This document shows positions 9,991 through 20,760 of a stretch of DNA of 64,000 nucleotides, in pieces. Numbering within the stretch: position 1 is the stretch's first letter; every line of letters begins with the position of its first letter. Under the pieces are notes generated by a model. It was not told where the DNA came from. It made no database searches and saw only the letters and a program-made list of their open reading frames with translations. Source of the DNA: Ignavibacteria bacterium (GTDB lineage: Bacteria; Bacteroidota; Ignavibacteria; Tepidaquicellales; Tepidaquicellaceae); contig DATAJP010000002.1 in NCBI GenBank assembly GCA_036262055.1, positions 1 to 64,000 of the forward strand, given 5' to 3'. A program made the translations under genes and the position numbers.

Positions 9991-12870
9991 TTATTTCAAC
10001 AGTTTTGAAATTACATTTGCATAATATTCTCTTTGATTTTCGGCAAATTCATCATAATAATTTTTCATAAAAGGTTCGTTATAATTCTTTTTTAAATAAG
10101 AAAGATTTTTATTCTCACCGGTATTTATTTCTTTGATTATTTTCTCCAGAATTTTAACATCGGAAGTAAAAATATAATTTGGATTTAATTCAAAAATTTT
10201 ATTTTTATAAAGAATAAATTCAAGTTTTGCATTATTATCCATTTCTGAAAAAACTGAGCGCATATTAGATAAAAACTGATGAAATATATTATCTGCATAG
10301 TTTTTATCGGCATCCGGATAAAACCTTTCAAGAAGTTCTTCTTTGCTTATCCTTTTACTTATATTGAAATATAAATATAAAAAAATATCCTTAAACTTGT
10401 TTCTCTTCCAGTGAGTATCGGCCAATTTAGCACCTCTGAAATAAATTTCCGGAACTCCGAAATATTTTACCTTAATGTCATAAAAATCAAATTGGTTATT
10501 GTGAATTTCAAGATATAAGTCATTAAAATATTTTGGGTATATTTTCAATTTCATAATCGTGTCATATAAACTTCTATCATTACTTAAAAATGAATTCATT
10601 ATGTTAGTATATTTCGTTTTTGAATTCAGATTTTGCAAAATGTTTAAATATTCTTCTGCGGCTTTATGCCTTCCGGTTCGTATAAGATAAAAAATTATTA
10701 TCGAATACAGTTCTATTTCCTTGAGAACAAGCCCAAATGATTTGAGTTTATCTAACAAAGACTTTAGATTTTGAAATTTATTTATGAACAAGTTTTTTAG
10801 TATCTGAAATTCAAGGTTCAAAATTTCATTATTCTTGAAAAATTTTTCCTCTTTATGCAGATTATTTTTAATTTTTGTTTTGTCGTTTAATATAAAATAA
10901 ATCTTAAGTTTTAAAAGAAGAGTATTTTCATCCGGACCATCAGATGATGCCGAGAGCTCATCTGCAATCTCCAAAGATTCATTTAATTTACCTTCCTCAT
11001 ATTTAAGAAGCATAAAGTTTTGTTTAAGTTTATTTCTTAGCTCCGGTAGTTGAGAAAGCGAGTCCTGTCTTTCAAGTTCACTTAAAATACCATAAGCATT
11101 TTCAAAATTCCCAAGCTTTGAGTTAACCTCACATAAATTAAGACGGGTTTCAAACTTGTTATATTCATTGCTTATAAATTCAAGCACCTGATTATAGAAA
11201 TGAATGGATTTATGAAAATTCCCTTTGAGAAAGAAAATATTTCCTAAGGCATTTAAGATACTGTTTCTCAAGGAAATATTATCACTGTCTTTATTTTTAA
11301 TACCCGATAATATGTCCAATGCTTCCTGCAAATAAGAACTGCATTTTTCAAAATTATATTGAGCATAGTTAACGGAGTGGAGCCGGAACAAAAATATCGG
11401 TTTAAATTTTTGCGGAGCTTTTTTTAAATATTTTTTCAGATTTTCCGACGCCTTATTGTAATTTTTTAAATAAATAAAATTTTCAGCAATATGAGCAATC
11501 GCTTTATAATATGTAAAATTATCCGGCTTTGATTTTTTTAAAAACATCAAAAATAATTCATTAGATTTTTCACGTTCTTCAAGATAGTTTTTTAACAACA
11601 ATGCATAAATATATAAAACCTCTTTATTATCAAATAATATTTTTTTGTCTAATGTATTTATCCATTTGCTTACAATATAAAATTCACTGTTCCTATACAT
11701 TTGCAAAGAATTTTCAGTAATTATCTCAATTAACTTTTTGTGATTCCCGGACTTTTCATAAAATTCAAAGGCAGCATCATAATTTTCTTTCCGTTCATAA
11801 TACTTTGCACAGTTATTAAAAAAGTCTTTTTTGTTTTTTGCCGGCTCCTCTTCGTTATAAAATTTATTAAGGAATTCCTTAAATAATCCGCTGAAATAAA
11901 AATAATTGTTTCCTTCCTCGTATGCTAAAAACGGAATTTTTTTACTAAGTAGATGCAATGTCTCTGACCCTTTAGCGTTTTTGATAAGGTGTTTCAGAAT
12001 ATCTTCATTAATCTCGTTCAGAAAAGATAACTTAAACAGCAAAGCTTTTTCATTTGAAGAAATATTGCTGAGAATTTCCGAATTAAAATACTCAAATAAA
12101 ATAATTTTCCGATTAGTAAAGTTTTTCTGAGGTTTGGAAAAACCGGAGTGGAAAAAAAGATGCAAACCCGAAATCCATCCTCCAATTAATTCTTTTATTT
12201 GTTCGCATTCTTCAATAGAGTTTTTATGATTATAGACCACATCAGAAAAATTATTTATTTCTTCGGTTGATAATTCAAAATCATTTTTATCAATTAAAGA
12301 AAACTGACCATTTAATATAGAGGGAATAAAAAGACTTTCAGGAATATGGATTCCGGTAAATATAAATTTTATTTTACTCTTAGCAAATTTGGAGGCTGCT
12401 TTTATAAAAGATTTAAACCATAATTCTTTTTTTATCAAATCGATGTTTTCAATTACTGAACAAAAATACATTTGGTTTGGAGGTATAGCAATTTTCTCAA
12501 ATATCCCTGATAATATGCTCTCAATTAAAGGATAGTTATTGACAGTATATTTTGACAATGCTAATTTATTACTTTCTATCAGATTAATTTCTTCTTTAAA
12601 TTTCTCCGGGTTATCGTTTATTGAGTATAAGAAATAATGCAAAAACACATAAAGATTCTTGTCACTCTCAGACAACTCATAATACGAAAATTTTATTTTC
12701 TCTTTTTTAAGAAATTGGGCAATAAGAAGCGTTTTACCAAATCCTGATGGGGCAGTGATTAAAGTGAATTGCTTTGAATGGATTAATTGAGTTAGTAAAA
12801 AATTTCTGTGAATTACATTTGATAAAAGAGAATTTATATCAAATGAAATCCTGGATTTTATTATCTGCAA
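9991..12870 (-). CDS. MalT-like STAND ATPase regulator with SARP/BTAD-type C terminus
   Basis: Large cytoplasmic signal-transduction ATPase of 959 residues. Residues ~25-330 are a MalT/LuxR-type NTPase domain with Walker A TAPSGFGKT (39-47). Residues ~340-750 are TPR-like helices (FEFYEKSGNHKKL; HFYNQVLEFI), the usual ligand-sensing part. The C-terminal ~170 residues (VKYFGVPEIYFRGAKL, then ISKEELLERFYPDADKNYADN) look like the OmpR-type winged helix plus bacterial activation domain of SARP regulators, not the LuxR HTH of MalT. It probably activates transcription when a ligand releases the NTPase; target and ligand are unknown. The stop codon abuts the stop of the T9SS gene with no spacer. Confidence 0.8.
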   Translation of the reverse strand: MQIIKSRISFDINSLLSNVIHRNFLLTQLIHSKQFTLITAPSGFGKTLLIAQFLKKEKIKFSYYELSESDKNLYVFLHYFLYSINDNPEKFKEEINLIESNKLALSKYTVNNYPLIESILSGIFEKIAIPPNQMYFCSVIENIDLIKKELWFKSFIKAASKFAKSKIKFIFTGIHIPESLFIPSILNGQFSLIDKNDFELSTEEINNFSDVVYNHKNSIEECEQIKELIGGWISGLHLFFHSGFSKPQKNFTNRKIILFEYFNSEILSNISSNEKALLFKLSFLNEINEDILKHLIKNAKGSETLHLLSKKIPFLAYEEGNNYFYFSGLFKEFLNKFYNEEEPAKNKKDFFNNCAKYYERKENYDAAFEFYEKSGNHKKLIEIITENSLQMYRNSEFYIVSKWINTLDKKILFDNKEVLYIYALLLKNYLEEREKSNELFLMFLKKSKPDNFTYYKAIAHIAENFIYLKNYNKASENLKKYLKKAPQKFKPIFLFRLHSVNYAQYNFEKCSSYLQEALDILSGIKNKDSDNISLRNSILNALGNIFFLKGNFHKSIHFYNQVLEFISNEYNKFETRLNLCEVNSKLGNFENAYGILSELERQDSLSQLPELRNKLKQNFMLLKYEEGKLNESLEIADELSASSDGPDENTLLLKLKIYFILNDKTKIKNNLHKEEKFFKNNEILNLEFQILKNLFINKFQNLKSLLDKLKSFGLVLKEIELYSIIIFYLIRTGRHKAAEEYLNILQNLNSKTKYTNIMNSFLSNDRSLYDTIMKLKIYPKYFNDLYLEIHNNQFDFYDIKVKYFGVPEIYFRGAKLADTHWKRNKFKDIFLYLYFNISKRISKEELLERFYPDADKNYADNIFHQFLSNMRSVFSEMDNNAKLEFILYKNKIFELNPNYIFTSDVKILEKIIKEINTGENKNLSYLKKNYNEPFMKNYYDEFAENQREYYANVISKLLK

Positions 12871-13153
12871 ATTTCTATTAAACCTATTGAAGTTTGAAGA
12901 TAAAAGTAAAAAATCAAATAATAAGTTTTGAGTTATTTATTTATAAATTGTAATTGCAGTTCACATCCCAAACTTTGCATTTAAATTGATAATTAATAGT
13001 TTCACAAGCAAATACTTGATACAACAAAGTCCAAAGTATTCAAAACCTCATAATTATTTCCCGATGCAGAATGTAACGTGAAAAGACAAGTAATGAAATT
13101 ACAAGGGTTTAAAATAGAGTTTGAAATTGTAGTGGTAAAAGAGTGGAAAATGA
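12871..13153. other. Gene-poor junction holding the distal mnmE-end repeat
   Basis: AT-rich stretch without a credible gene. It contains the 18-bp copy of the mnmE 3' end at 13054-13071. About 60 bases inside the kdp side is AGTGGTAAAA (about 13129), a decamer found again near 23596 close to the second att copy. I see no tRNA gene here. Confidence 0.6.
13054..13071 (-). repeat. att-like site 1 (copy of mnmE 3' end)
   Basis: On the minus strand it reads TTCTGCATCGGGAAATAA, encoding F-C-I-G-K-stop exactly as at the end of mnmE. It shares 15 of 18 bases with the mnmE end and about 22 of 24 with copy 2 when flanking bases are included. No other mnmE sequence lies upstream, which fits an attachment-site remnant left by site-specific integration. 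Confidence 0.75.
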
Positions 13154-13154
13154 A

Positions 13155-14977
13155 TTAACTACTTTTCTTAATTGGCAGATTAAAATAAAAAGTGCTGCCT
13201 TTTCCAAGTTCGCTCATTACCCATATATTGCCGCCGTGAGCATCAACAAACTCTTTTGAGATTGCAAGTCCAAGACCGTAACCACTGTTTGATTTATCTC
13301 AAGGTTTTTAAGATTGACCTGAAAATATTTATCAAAGATTTTATCTACATTTTCTTTATCAATACCGGGACCGTTGTCTTTTACGGAAAATTCTAAAAAA
13401 ATGTTGTCCTTCCTGACTTTGATATAAATTTTACTTCCATCAGGTGAATATCGTATTGCATTGTTCAAAAAATTAATAAGCACCCAAGCAATTTTATTTG
13501 CATCAATTAATAAATTCGGTAAATCCTTTGCAATGTTTATATCGAGGCTAATATTCTTTTGTTCTGATTGAAGCAATACAGGAGTTATTGCCGCTTCTAC
13601 TAAATCTTCTGCGCCGATTTCCTGATATTTGAAAATTTCATTACCTGATTCAATTCTTGCAAGATTTAATAGTTCTGTTACAAGTTTTAATAATCTTTTT
13701 ACTTCATTTTGCATCATGTGGATAAGTTTGCTTTGTTCGATATTCAGTTCACCAATGCGTTTATCATCAAGCAATCTCAAACTCATGCGCATAGCAGATA
13801 AAGGAGTTCTTAATTCATGCGAAATTGTTGCAATAAATCCGCTCTTCGCTTCGTCAATTTCCTTAAAACCTGTAACGTTTTTTAATGAAATAATTTTTCC
13901 TAAGCTTCTGTTAGTTGCTTCATCTTTTATATCTGTAATTTCTTTAATAAAATATTCTTCTTTATCACGATAAACTATCCGCAGATATTTACCGCCGGAA
14001 TTTTCAATCTTATCAACAATATTTTTTACAAGATTATTATATTTACCAAGTTCATTAAAATTTTTACCGAGAATATCTTTTTCTTTTATGTTGAGCAATT
14101 CTGAAGCAATGTAATTTATTAAAATTACATTATCTTTTTCGTCAAGAACAATTATTCCATCGTTTATGCTTTTTACAATATGGTCAGTTCGTTTCTTTTC
14201 AGAAATCAGAACTTCCATACTAAGCTTTTCAAATTCTTCAAGCTTAGAAGCCATTTCGTTAAATGATTTTGAAAGCTCTCCTATCTCATCATTGGACTTA
14301 ACTTCAATACGTTCAGAATACTTTTTATTAGTTATTGCTTTTACTTTTGTATTTAACTGTTTAAGAGGATTAATAATTATAGACGGCACCTGATACAAAA
14401 ATAAAATTAATAGAATTATTGAGACAATAATAATAACCTCTATAAAAATCTCTGCTGATGCTGAAAAATCTTTATATTTTTCATTTTTATTTGCAATAGC
14501 ATTCTCGTTTAGTTCAAGCAATTTATAACAATCTGCTTTTATGTTCCTGTAAACAGGATGAAGCTTCGATATGTATTTATCATAGGTTAAATTGCTTTTT
14601 AAATTACTATAATCAGATAAATATTTACTATAATTAATATTTACATTATTTACCAAATCACCTTCACCCGGTTCTGTTATGTTATTTTTTTGAATAAAGA
14701 AATTTTCATCAAATTTTTGTTTAGCATCTTCAAATTCTTTTATCGCAATGCTTTTTAAACTATCATTATTTGAGTTTTGAATTGCAATCGCATTATCCAT
14801 AACGTCAATTGCATCAATCATTTTCTGAATTGCGATTACGCTTTTAAAATTATCTTTTAATATATTATCCGAAGACGAAACGAGATGATTTATTATATAA
14901 ATTGCAGATATGCTGACAACAACAAAGAAAAACCCGATAATATAATTACCTGATAATATTTTATTTTTGAGTTTCAT
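13155..14977 (-). pseudogene. Kdp-associated sensor histidine kinase, frameshifted near its 3' end
   Basis: Membrane sensor kinase expected to pair with the sigma-54 response regulator of this operon. It has a TM helix at the N terminus, a ~150-residue helical periplasmic region, a second TM, HAMP, PAS, the HisKA motif SHELRTPL and the ATP-binding motif DNGPGI. The uninterrupted frame then ends in an unrelated tail at 13217. In the other frame, from about 13300, the sequence continues [12 protein letters not shown] and ends naturally at 13155, restoring the missing ATP-lid G2 box. One base is missing near 13297-13302. It may be a real mutation, phase variation or a sequence error. Start chosen at 14977 (MKLKNK): its ATG overlaps the kdpD stop as TAATG, implying translational coupling; a longer start at 15001 is less likely. 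Confidence 0.8.
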
Positions 14978-16119
14978 TAGGCAACTATCTCCAAATCCCA
15001 ATTAGAATTTTCAAGATTATTCACAAGTTCTTTTAATATATCTTCTTCGCCTATCTTCTTAAAAAAAGATTTATTTCGTGGTTTACCTATAATAATTTTT
15101 GTAATGTCGTTTTGCTTTGCAAAATCCATTATTGCTTCTGCTATTTGTTCCGATTTTATCCGTTCCGAAGAATCTGCACCAAGCTTTGTTGCAAGTTCAA
15201 AATTATTTATTAAGTATCTTTGTGTTTCAAGGTCAACTGTTTCGAAAGAATTTTTATTTGTTTCTACGAATAAAACATACCAAGCACAATCGAGACGTTC
15301 CGCAAATCTATAGCTTTGCCTTAAAAGTTTTTCATTCAGCTTATAATTAGTTCCTATACACACAAGAATTCTCTCGAATGAGCGTTTTTCATTTTTAGGA
15401 ACCTGACTTTCAATTTTTCTTTCAACTTTATTGGCAACCTCTCTCAACGAAAGCTCACGTAATTGTAAAAGATTGTCCTTTTTGAAAAAATTATTTAAAG
15501 CGGTAACAATCTTATCCCGCTTATAAATTTTTCCTGCTTCAAGACGGTCTATAAGTTCATCAACGGTTATGTCAATATTTACAACTTCATCTGCTAAGTT
15601 AATGAAATTATCAGGAACAGTTTCCGAAACTTTAACACCTGTAAATTCTTCAATAATAGAGTTTAAGCTTTCAATATGTTGAATGTTCACAGCAGTTATA
15701 ACACTAATTCCGCTATTAATTATATCCAGAACATCCTGATATCGTTTTGCATTTTTGCTTCCCGGCGCATTTGTATGCGCAAGCTCATCTACAACGACTA
15801 CTTCAGGTTGTCTCTGCAAAATTGCATCAAGATTCATTTCTTCAAATTCCTTACCTTTATAATAAACTTTCTTGCGCGCGAGCAAAGGAATTCCTTTTAA
15901 TAATCTTTCCGTTTCAGGTCTTCCATGCGTTTCTATATAACCGACTGCAACATCAACTCCATTATTAATCAAGGCATTTGTATCAAGAAGCATTTTATAT
16001 GTCTTTCCAACTCCGGCTGCCATACCGATATAAATCTTGAGCTTTCCCTCTTTGGATTTTTTGAGAAGCTCAAGAAAATTATCTACTGATTCCGTTTTAT
16101 TAAATTTGCTCTCTAACAC
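14977..16119 (-). CDS. kdpD: Short KdpD: KdpD-fold ATPase plus universal-stress domain
   Basis: Cytoplasmic part of the potassium sensor KdpD, 380 residues. Residues ~27-235 are the KdpD domain with Walker A GMAAGVGKT (32-40) and VVVVDELAHTN. Residues ~248-380 form a universal-stress-protein (UspA-like) domain (RILVCIGTNYKLNEKLLRQS). The E. coli KdpD transmembrane and kinase domains are absent; they are supplied by the separate kinase that follows with an overlapping TAATG. This split arrangement is common in Bacteroidota. It lies 2 bases after kdpC in the same operon and probably tunes kinase output to potassium or nucleotide signals. Confidence 0.92.
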   Translation of the reverse strand: MLESKFNKTESVDNFLELLKKSKEGKLKIYIGMAAGVGKTYKMLLDTNALINNGVDVAVGYIETHGRPETERLLKGIPLLARKKVYYKGKEFEEMNLDAILQRQPEVVVVDELAHTNAPGSKNAKRYQDVLDIINSGISVITAVNIQHIESLNSIIEEFTGVKVSETVPDNFINLADEVVNIDITVDELIDRLEAGKIYKRDKIVTALNNFFKKDNLLQLRELSLREVANKVERKIESQVPKNEKRSFERILVCIGTNYKLNEKLLRQSYRFAERLDCAWYVLFVETNKNSFETVDLETQRYLINNFELATKLGADSSERIKSEQIAEAIMDFAKQNDITKIIIGKPRNKSFFKKIGEEDILKELVNNLENSNWDLEIVA

Positions 16120-16121
16120 AA

Positions 16122-16685
16122 TTATCTTAACTCATCTAATGCAAGATTTAATTTTAAAACGTTAACTCTTTCCTGCCCGATAAATCCTAATGCAGGTTTT
16201 TCAATGTTTGACTGTACAATCTGTTTAACTTTATCTTCAGAAATATTTCTTGCTGCCGAAACTCTTTTAACTTGCACATATGCTCCTTGCGGAGTTATGT
16301 GCGGGTCAAGCCCCGAACCCGAAGCTGTCACAAGTTCGGACGGGATATCCGATTTATTTATTCCCGGATTATGAACTAAAAAAGTATCAATTCTTTCCTG
16401 CACAAGAGTTAAATACTCAGGATTCGAGGGTCCTTTGTTTGAAGCACCCGAACCTGCTGCATTGTAATCAACCGCCGAAGGTCTTCCCCAAAAATATTTA
16501 TCTTTGTTAAAACTTTGTCCGATGTTTTCATAGCCGATTATTTCGCCGTTTTTATACAAAGGTAATCCGCTTGATTGATTGGGGAATATTTTTCCAATAC
16601 CTACTATTAACATAGGGAATAATGCTCCGAATATTAAAATACAAAATATGGTTAGAATAAGCGATTGTTTTAAGTGTTTAAACAT
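16122..16685 (-). CDS. kdpC: Potassium-transporting ATPase subunit C
   Basis: KdpC assists assembly and potassium binding of the KdpFABC high-affinity potassium pump. The 187-residue length is typical. There is one N-terminal TM helix (LILTIFCILIFGALFPML), followed by family motifs: NIGQSFNKDKYFWGRPSAVDYN, seen as IGQSF...YFWGRPS, then ASGSGLDPHITPQGA and KPALGFIGQERVNVLKLN near the end. It lies between kdpB (5 bases upstream) and kdpD (2 bases downstream) in a tight operon. Confidence 0.96.
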   Translation of the reverse strand: MFKHLKQSLILTIFCILIFGALFPMLIVGIGKIFPNQSSGLPLYKNGEIIGYENIGQSFNKDKYFWGRPSAVDYNAAGSGASNKGPSNPEYLTLVQERIDTFLVHNPGINKSDIPSELVTASGSGLDPHITPQGAYVQVKRVSAARNISEDKVKQIVQSNIEKPALGFIGQERVNVLKLNLALDELR

Positions 16686-16690
16686 GTCAT

Positions 16691-18745
16691 TTAAAATAAA
16701 TTTATTAAAATATCTATGATTTTTATACCAATGAACGGGGCAATTATACCACCAAGTCCGTAAATAAATAAATTTCTGCCAAGCAGTTTCTCAGCTCCGA
16801 TTGGTCTGTACTTAATTCCTTTTAATGCCAAAGGAATCAACAAAGGAATTATTATCGCATTAAAAATCACAGCAGATAAAATTGCAGACTGCGGACTTTG
16901 CAAACCCATTATGTTAAGTGCCTGCATTCCGGGAATAGCAACGACAAATAACGCAGGAATGATTGCAAAATATTTTGCGACGTCGTTTGCAATTGAAAAC
17001 GTTGTCAAACTTCCTCGTGTCATAAGCAATTGTTTTCCGATTTCAACTACTTCAATTAATTTTGTCGGGTCATTATCCAAATCAACCATGTTGCCGGCTT
17101 CTTTTGCTGCTTGCGTTCCCGAGTTCATAGCAACACCGACATCTGCCTGCGCAAGCGCCGGAGCATCGTTTGTGCCGTCACCCATCATGGCAACAAGTTT
17201 CCCGCCATTTTGTTCTTTCTGAATGTATCTCAATTTATCTTCAGGAGTTGCTTCAGCAATGAAGTCATCCACACCTGCTTTGTTCGCAATAAACTTTGCA
17301 GTTAAAGGATTATCACCTGTAACCATAACGGTTTTCACTCCCATTTTTTTCAGACGTTCAAATCTTTCCTGAATACCTGTCTTAATTATGTCTTCAAGCT
17401 GAATTACTCCGTCAGCTTTACCGTCAATTGCAACTGCTAAAGGTGTTCCTCCGTTTTCAGCAATGTCTTTTACGATTCTCATAAGCTCGGGAGGAATTGA
17501 GTTTCCTGAATTACTTATCAAATCTCTCATAACATCGATTGCACCTTTTCTAATTTGCTTGCCGTTATTCAAATCAACTCCGCTCATTCTTGTCTGTGCA
17601 GAAAAATTAATTATATTTTTAATATCTTCTTTCAAAGGGATTTTATATCCCTTTTGTTGTGTCAGCTCAACGATGGATTTTCCTTCAGGGGTTTCATCTG
17701 AAGCTGAACTCAATGCACAAGCAGAAATAAATTCCTCGTTAGGAATATCAGAAACTTTATAAAAGTTTGTAGCTTTTCTGTTGCCTATTGTAATCGTGCC
17801 TGTTTTATCCAAAAGAATTGTGTCTAAATCTCCCGCAGTTTCAACCGACTTGCCTGATTTGGAAATAACATTAGCTTTCAAAGCTCTAATCATTCCTGCA
17901 ATACCTATTGCGGAAAGCAACCCTCCGATTGTTGTTGGAATTAAGCAAACAAACAAAGACACAAGCGCCGCAATTGAAATATTTGCATTGTTGTATAAAC
18001 CGAATGGAACAAGCGTAACGGTTACGATTAAAAATGCAATCGTAAATCCTGCAAGTAAAATTACCAGTGCAATTTCATTCGGTGTTTTCTGGCGTTTTGC
18101 GCCCTCGACAAGCGTAATCATTTTATCAAGAAATGATTCTCCCTGTTCGATGATAACTCTAACTTTTATTTCATCTGATAAAACTTTCGTTCCGCCTGTA
18201 ACTCCCGATCTGTCACCGCCTGCTTCACGTATAACCGGAGCAGATTCACCAGTAATTGCCGATTCATCAATGGTTGCAATACCTTCAATGATTTCACCAT
18301 CCATTGGAATTATTTCACCTGTACGTACTACAAATATATCACCTTTTCTCAATGCCGATGAAGGAACTTGTCTGAAGCTTCCGTCATCTAACAGATAATT
18401 TGCAATGGTTTCTTCACGTGTTTTTCTTAGAGACATTGCCTGTGCTTTGCCTCTTGCTTCGGCAAGTCCTTCCGCAAAATTTGCAAACAATACAGTAACA
18501 AATAGTATTAATGTTATTAATAAATTATAACCAATGCTTCCCTGCGCTTCCAGCATTTGCGGATTTAATGCAATCAATATTGTCAGAATAAGCATTACAA
18601 CTGTTCCGATTTCAACCGTGAACATAACCGGATTTTTTACCATCTGCTTCGGGTCAAGCTTGATGAAAGCTAACTTCAATGCTTCGCTGATATATTCCTT
18701 ATCGAAGACTGATTTATTTCTTAATGTTTTAATTTCTGATGTCAT
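16691..18745 (-). CDS. kdpB: Potassium-transporting P-type ATPase subunit B
   Basis: Catalytic subunit of the Kdp pump, 684 residues, inner membrane. It shows the P-type ATPase signature DKTGT with the phosphorylated Asp at 313, the actuator motif TGES at 165-168, and the hinge motif [16 protein letters not shown]. Membrane helices lie at ~40-95, ~225-290 and in the C-terminal third. It hydrolyses ATP to drive potassium through KdpA. All catalytic motifs are intact. It sits 12 bases after kdpA and 5 before kdpC. Confidence 0.98.
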   Translation of the reverse strand: MTSEIKTLRNKSVFDKEYISEALKLAFIKLDPKQMVKNPVMFTVEIGTVVMLILTILIALNPQMLEAQGSIGYNLLITLILFVTVLFANFAEGLAEARGKAQAMSLRKTREETIANYLLDDGSFRQVPSSALRKGDIFVVRTGEIIPMDGEIIEGIATIDESAITGESAPVIREAGGDRSGVTGGTKVLSDEIKVRVIIEQGESFLDKMITLVEGAKRQKTPNEIALVILLAGFTIAFLIVTVTLVPFGLYNNANISIAALVSLFVCLIPTTIGGLLSAIGIAGMIRALKANVISKSGKSVETAGDLDTILLDKTGTITIGNRKATNFYKVSDIPNEEFISACALSSASDETPEGKSIVELTQQKGYKIPLKEDIKNIINFSAQTRMSGVDLNNGKQIRKGAIDVMRDLISNSGNSIPPELMRIVKDIAENGGTPLAVAIDGKADGVIQLEDIIKTGIQERFERLKKMGVKTVMVTGDNPLTAKFIANKAGVDDFIAEATPEDKLRYIQKEQNGGKLVAMMGDGTNDAPALAQADVGVAMNSGTQAAKEAGNMVDLDNDPTKLIEVVEIGKQLLMTRGSLTTFSIANDVAKYFAIIPALFVVAIPGMQALNIMGLQSPQSAILSAVIFNAIIIPLLIPLALKGIKYRPIGAEKLLGRNLFIYGLGGIIAPFIGIKIIDILINLF

Positions 18746-18757
18746 ACAATTAACTTT

Positions 18758-20452
18758 TTAAAAGAATGTTAAAAATTCCGCTACCGGTCCTGATATTAAT
18801 GCCGGGGCAAATGTTAGTGCTGCTATTATTATAATTACTGCAAACAATGTTATTCCGAATACAGCAGTGTCAACCCTTAACGTTCCTGTGGATGCAGGTA
18901 TATATCTTTTCTGTGCCATAAAACCCGCGATTGCTAACGGAAATATTATAGGAATAAATCTTGCAAGAAGCATTACCACCCCAGTTGAAATATTCCAGAA
19001 TGGTGTATTATCTCCAAGTCCTTCGAATCCTGAACCGTTATTTGCGGATGCAGATGTAAACTCATAAAGCATTTCCGAAAAGCCATGGTACGATGGATTA
19101 TTCAGCCAGTCGATATCTGCATTATGCGCCGCGACGTATGACGCTATTGCCGTTCCGGTTAAAATCAAAAGCGGATGCAGGACTGCAATCATAATTGCAA
19201 GTTTTACTTCACGCGCTTCAATTTTTTTACCAAACAATTCAGGCGTTCGCCCTATCATAAGTCCTCCTATAAATACCGTTATCACAATAAAGATGAACAT
19301 ATTTATAAATCCCACACCAACACCGCCGAAGAAAGCGTTAACCATCATGCCAAGCATAAGGAACATTCCTGAAAGCGGCATAAAGCTATCATGCATTGCA
19401 TTCACCGAACCGTTCGATGTACAGGTTGTGGAAATGCCCCATAATGCGCCAAGCGTTCCGCCAAAACGCACTTCTTTTCCTTCCATATTTCCCTGCGGTT
19501 GAACAACGCCCATATTCGACACTAGTTGGTTTCCTGCGCTTTCATACGATACAGTTGGAATTAAAAATGCCAGGTAGCCAATGAGCATTACCGCAAATAT
19601 CACATAAGCAAACTTTTTCATATTGCAATAAAAACCAAAAGCAAAAACCATAGCCATCGGAATTATCAGAATAAAAAAGTTTTCCAGCCAGTTAGTCAAT
19701 GCATTCGGATTTTCAAACGGATGTGAGGAATTTATTCCGAAATATCCTCCCCCGTTTGTTCCGAGCTGCTTAATTGAAACAACCGAAGCAACGGGACCCT
19801 TAGCAACAGATACCGTATCACCCTGCAACGTTATAATTTGCTTAGCTCCTTCAAATGTTGCGGGAGTACCGTTGAGCATTACAAATATTGCTCCGATAAA
19901 TGCTATAGGCAGTAAAATTCTTGTGCATGAACGCACAAAATAAAAATAAACGTTTCCGGTCAAGTTTGTTGACTTACTTGCAAATGCTCTGAACATTACT
20001 GCAAGTACCGCCATACCTATGCCGGCAGATACAAACTGCAAAAATCCGATTAACATTGTTTGTGTGAAATATGATAATGAAACTTCACCCGAATAATGCT
20101 GAAGATTTGTGTTTGTTACAAAACTGATAACAGTATTAAAGGCAAGATACGGCTCAATGTTCTGCATTCCATCCGGATTCCAGAACGGCTGCCATGTTTG
20201 TGTTAACAAAACTATCATTCCCCAGATAAACCAGATAAGGTTAATGGTCAGGAAAGCTTTTAAATTATCTCTCCAATCCATTTCTTTTTTTGAATCTATG
20301 CCGGAAACTTTATAGAGAAGATTATCTAATGGATTTAGCAAAAAATCAAGAAATGTTTTTTCTCCCTTATAAACTTTTGATATATATCTTCCGAATGGAA
20401 TTGCTAACCCAATCAGTAATAAAAGAAAAATTATGATGAATAATATATCCAT
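18758..20452 (-). CDS. kdpA: Potassium-transporting ATPase subunit A
   Basis: Potassium-binding and translocating subunit of KdpFABC, 564 residues with about ten membrane helices. Selectivity-filter-like segments are visible (NTNLQHYSGE, QLGTNGGGYFGINSSHPFENPN as QLGTNGGGYFG, CTSNGSVNAMHD, TSASANNGSGFEGL), the four pore loops expected of the family. Length and motifs are complete. kdpF precedes it by 13 bases. Confidence 0.98.
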   Translation of the reverse strand: MDILFIIIFLLLLIGLAIPFGRYISKVYKGEKTFLDFLLNPLDNLLYKVSGIDSKKEMDWRDNLKAFLTINLIWFIWGMIVLLTQTWQPFWNPDGMQNIEPYLAFNTVISFVTNTNLQHYSGEVSLSYFTQTMLIGFLQFVSAGIGMAVLAVMFRAFASKSTNLTGNVYFYFVRSCTRILLPIAFIGAIFVMLNGTPATFEGAKQIITLQGDTVSVAKGPVASVVSIKQLGTNGGGYFGINSSHPFENPNALTNWLENFFILIIPMAMVFAFGFYCNMKKFAYVIFAVMLIGYLAFLIPTVSYESAGNQLVSNMGVVQPQGNMEGKEVRFGGTLGALWGISTTCTSNGSVNAMHDSFMPLSGMFLMLGMMVNAFFGGVGVGFINMFIFIVITVFIGGLMIGRTPELFGKKIEAREVKLAIMIAVLHPLLILTGTAIASYVAAHNADIDWLNNPSYHGFSEMLYEFTSASANNGSGFEGLGDNTPFWNISTGVVMLLARFIPIIFPLAIAGFMAQKRYIPASTGTLRVDTAVFGITLFAVIIIIAALTFAPALISGPVAEFLTFF

Positions 20453-20465
20453 GATTAAAAATTGA

Positions 20466-20543
20466 TTAAAATTTTTCAGCTCTTAAAAGAGCATACATTA
20501 AGTAAAAGAATACTAAAATTGATATTATAAATAGTATTAACAT
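20466..20543 (-). CDS. kdpF: KdpF micro-protein (25 aa)
   Basis: Single-helix membrane peptide that stabilises the KdpABC complex. The translation starts MLILFIISILVFF and ends MYALLRAEKF, matching the KdpF pattern of one hydrophobic helix followed by YALLRPERF-like residues. It is too short for usual gene-finding cut-offs, but position (just before kdpA), size and C terminus all fit. Confidence 0.88.
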   Translation of the reverse strand: MLILFIISILVFFYLMYALLRAEKF

Positions 20544-20553
20544 TGTTTTATGT

Positions 20554-20736
20554 TTAAATTATTTCCAATACATCGAGCATTTTGAAAAATGCTGACATTA
20601 AAATTGCTACGGTTAAAAACAAAACCATTAATGGTTTTGGGTTATTTTTATTAGCACCCCATATAAGGTACTTTCTTATAGGGATTGATAATGCGGCAAC
20701 CAAGCCAAGAAAAAGAATTATAAATAAGATGTTCAT
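20554..20736 (-). CDS. Small membrane protein in kdp operon (60 aa)
   Basis: Two hydrophobic segments (ILFIILFLGLVAALSI at ~3-18 and LMVLFLTVAILMSAF at ~36-50) joined by a basic loop (RKYLIWGANKNNPKP). It is 10 bases upstream of kdpF and 24 downstream of the porin, on the same strand, so it is probably an accessory subunit or membrane partner of the Kdp pump. I do not recognise a named family. Confidence 0.6.
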   Translation of the reverse strand: MNILFIILFLGLVAALSIPIRKYLIWGANKNNPKPLMVLFLTVAILMSAFFKMLDVLEII

Positions 20737-20760
20737 TTGTTTATTTAAAAATTTATTTAA

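Noticed and set aside
12871-13216. Possible tRNA as an integration target at the distal border
   Set aside because: No cloverleaf or CCA-like end visible; the repeat matches the mnmE end, not a tRNA.
16911-18761. Several long plus-strand frames over kdpB
   Set aside because: Antisense shadows of a strongly conserved gene.
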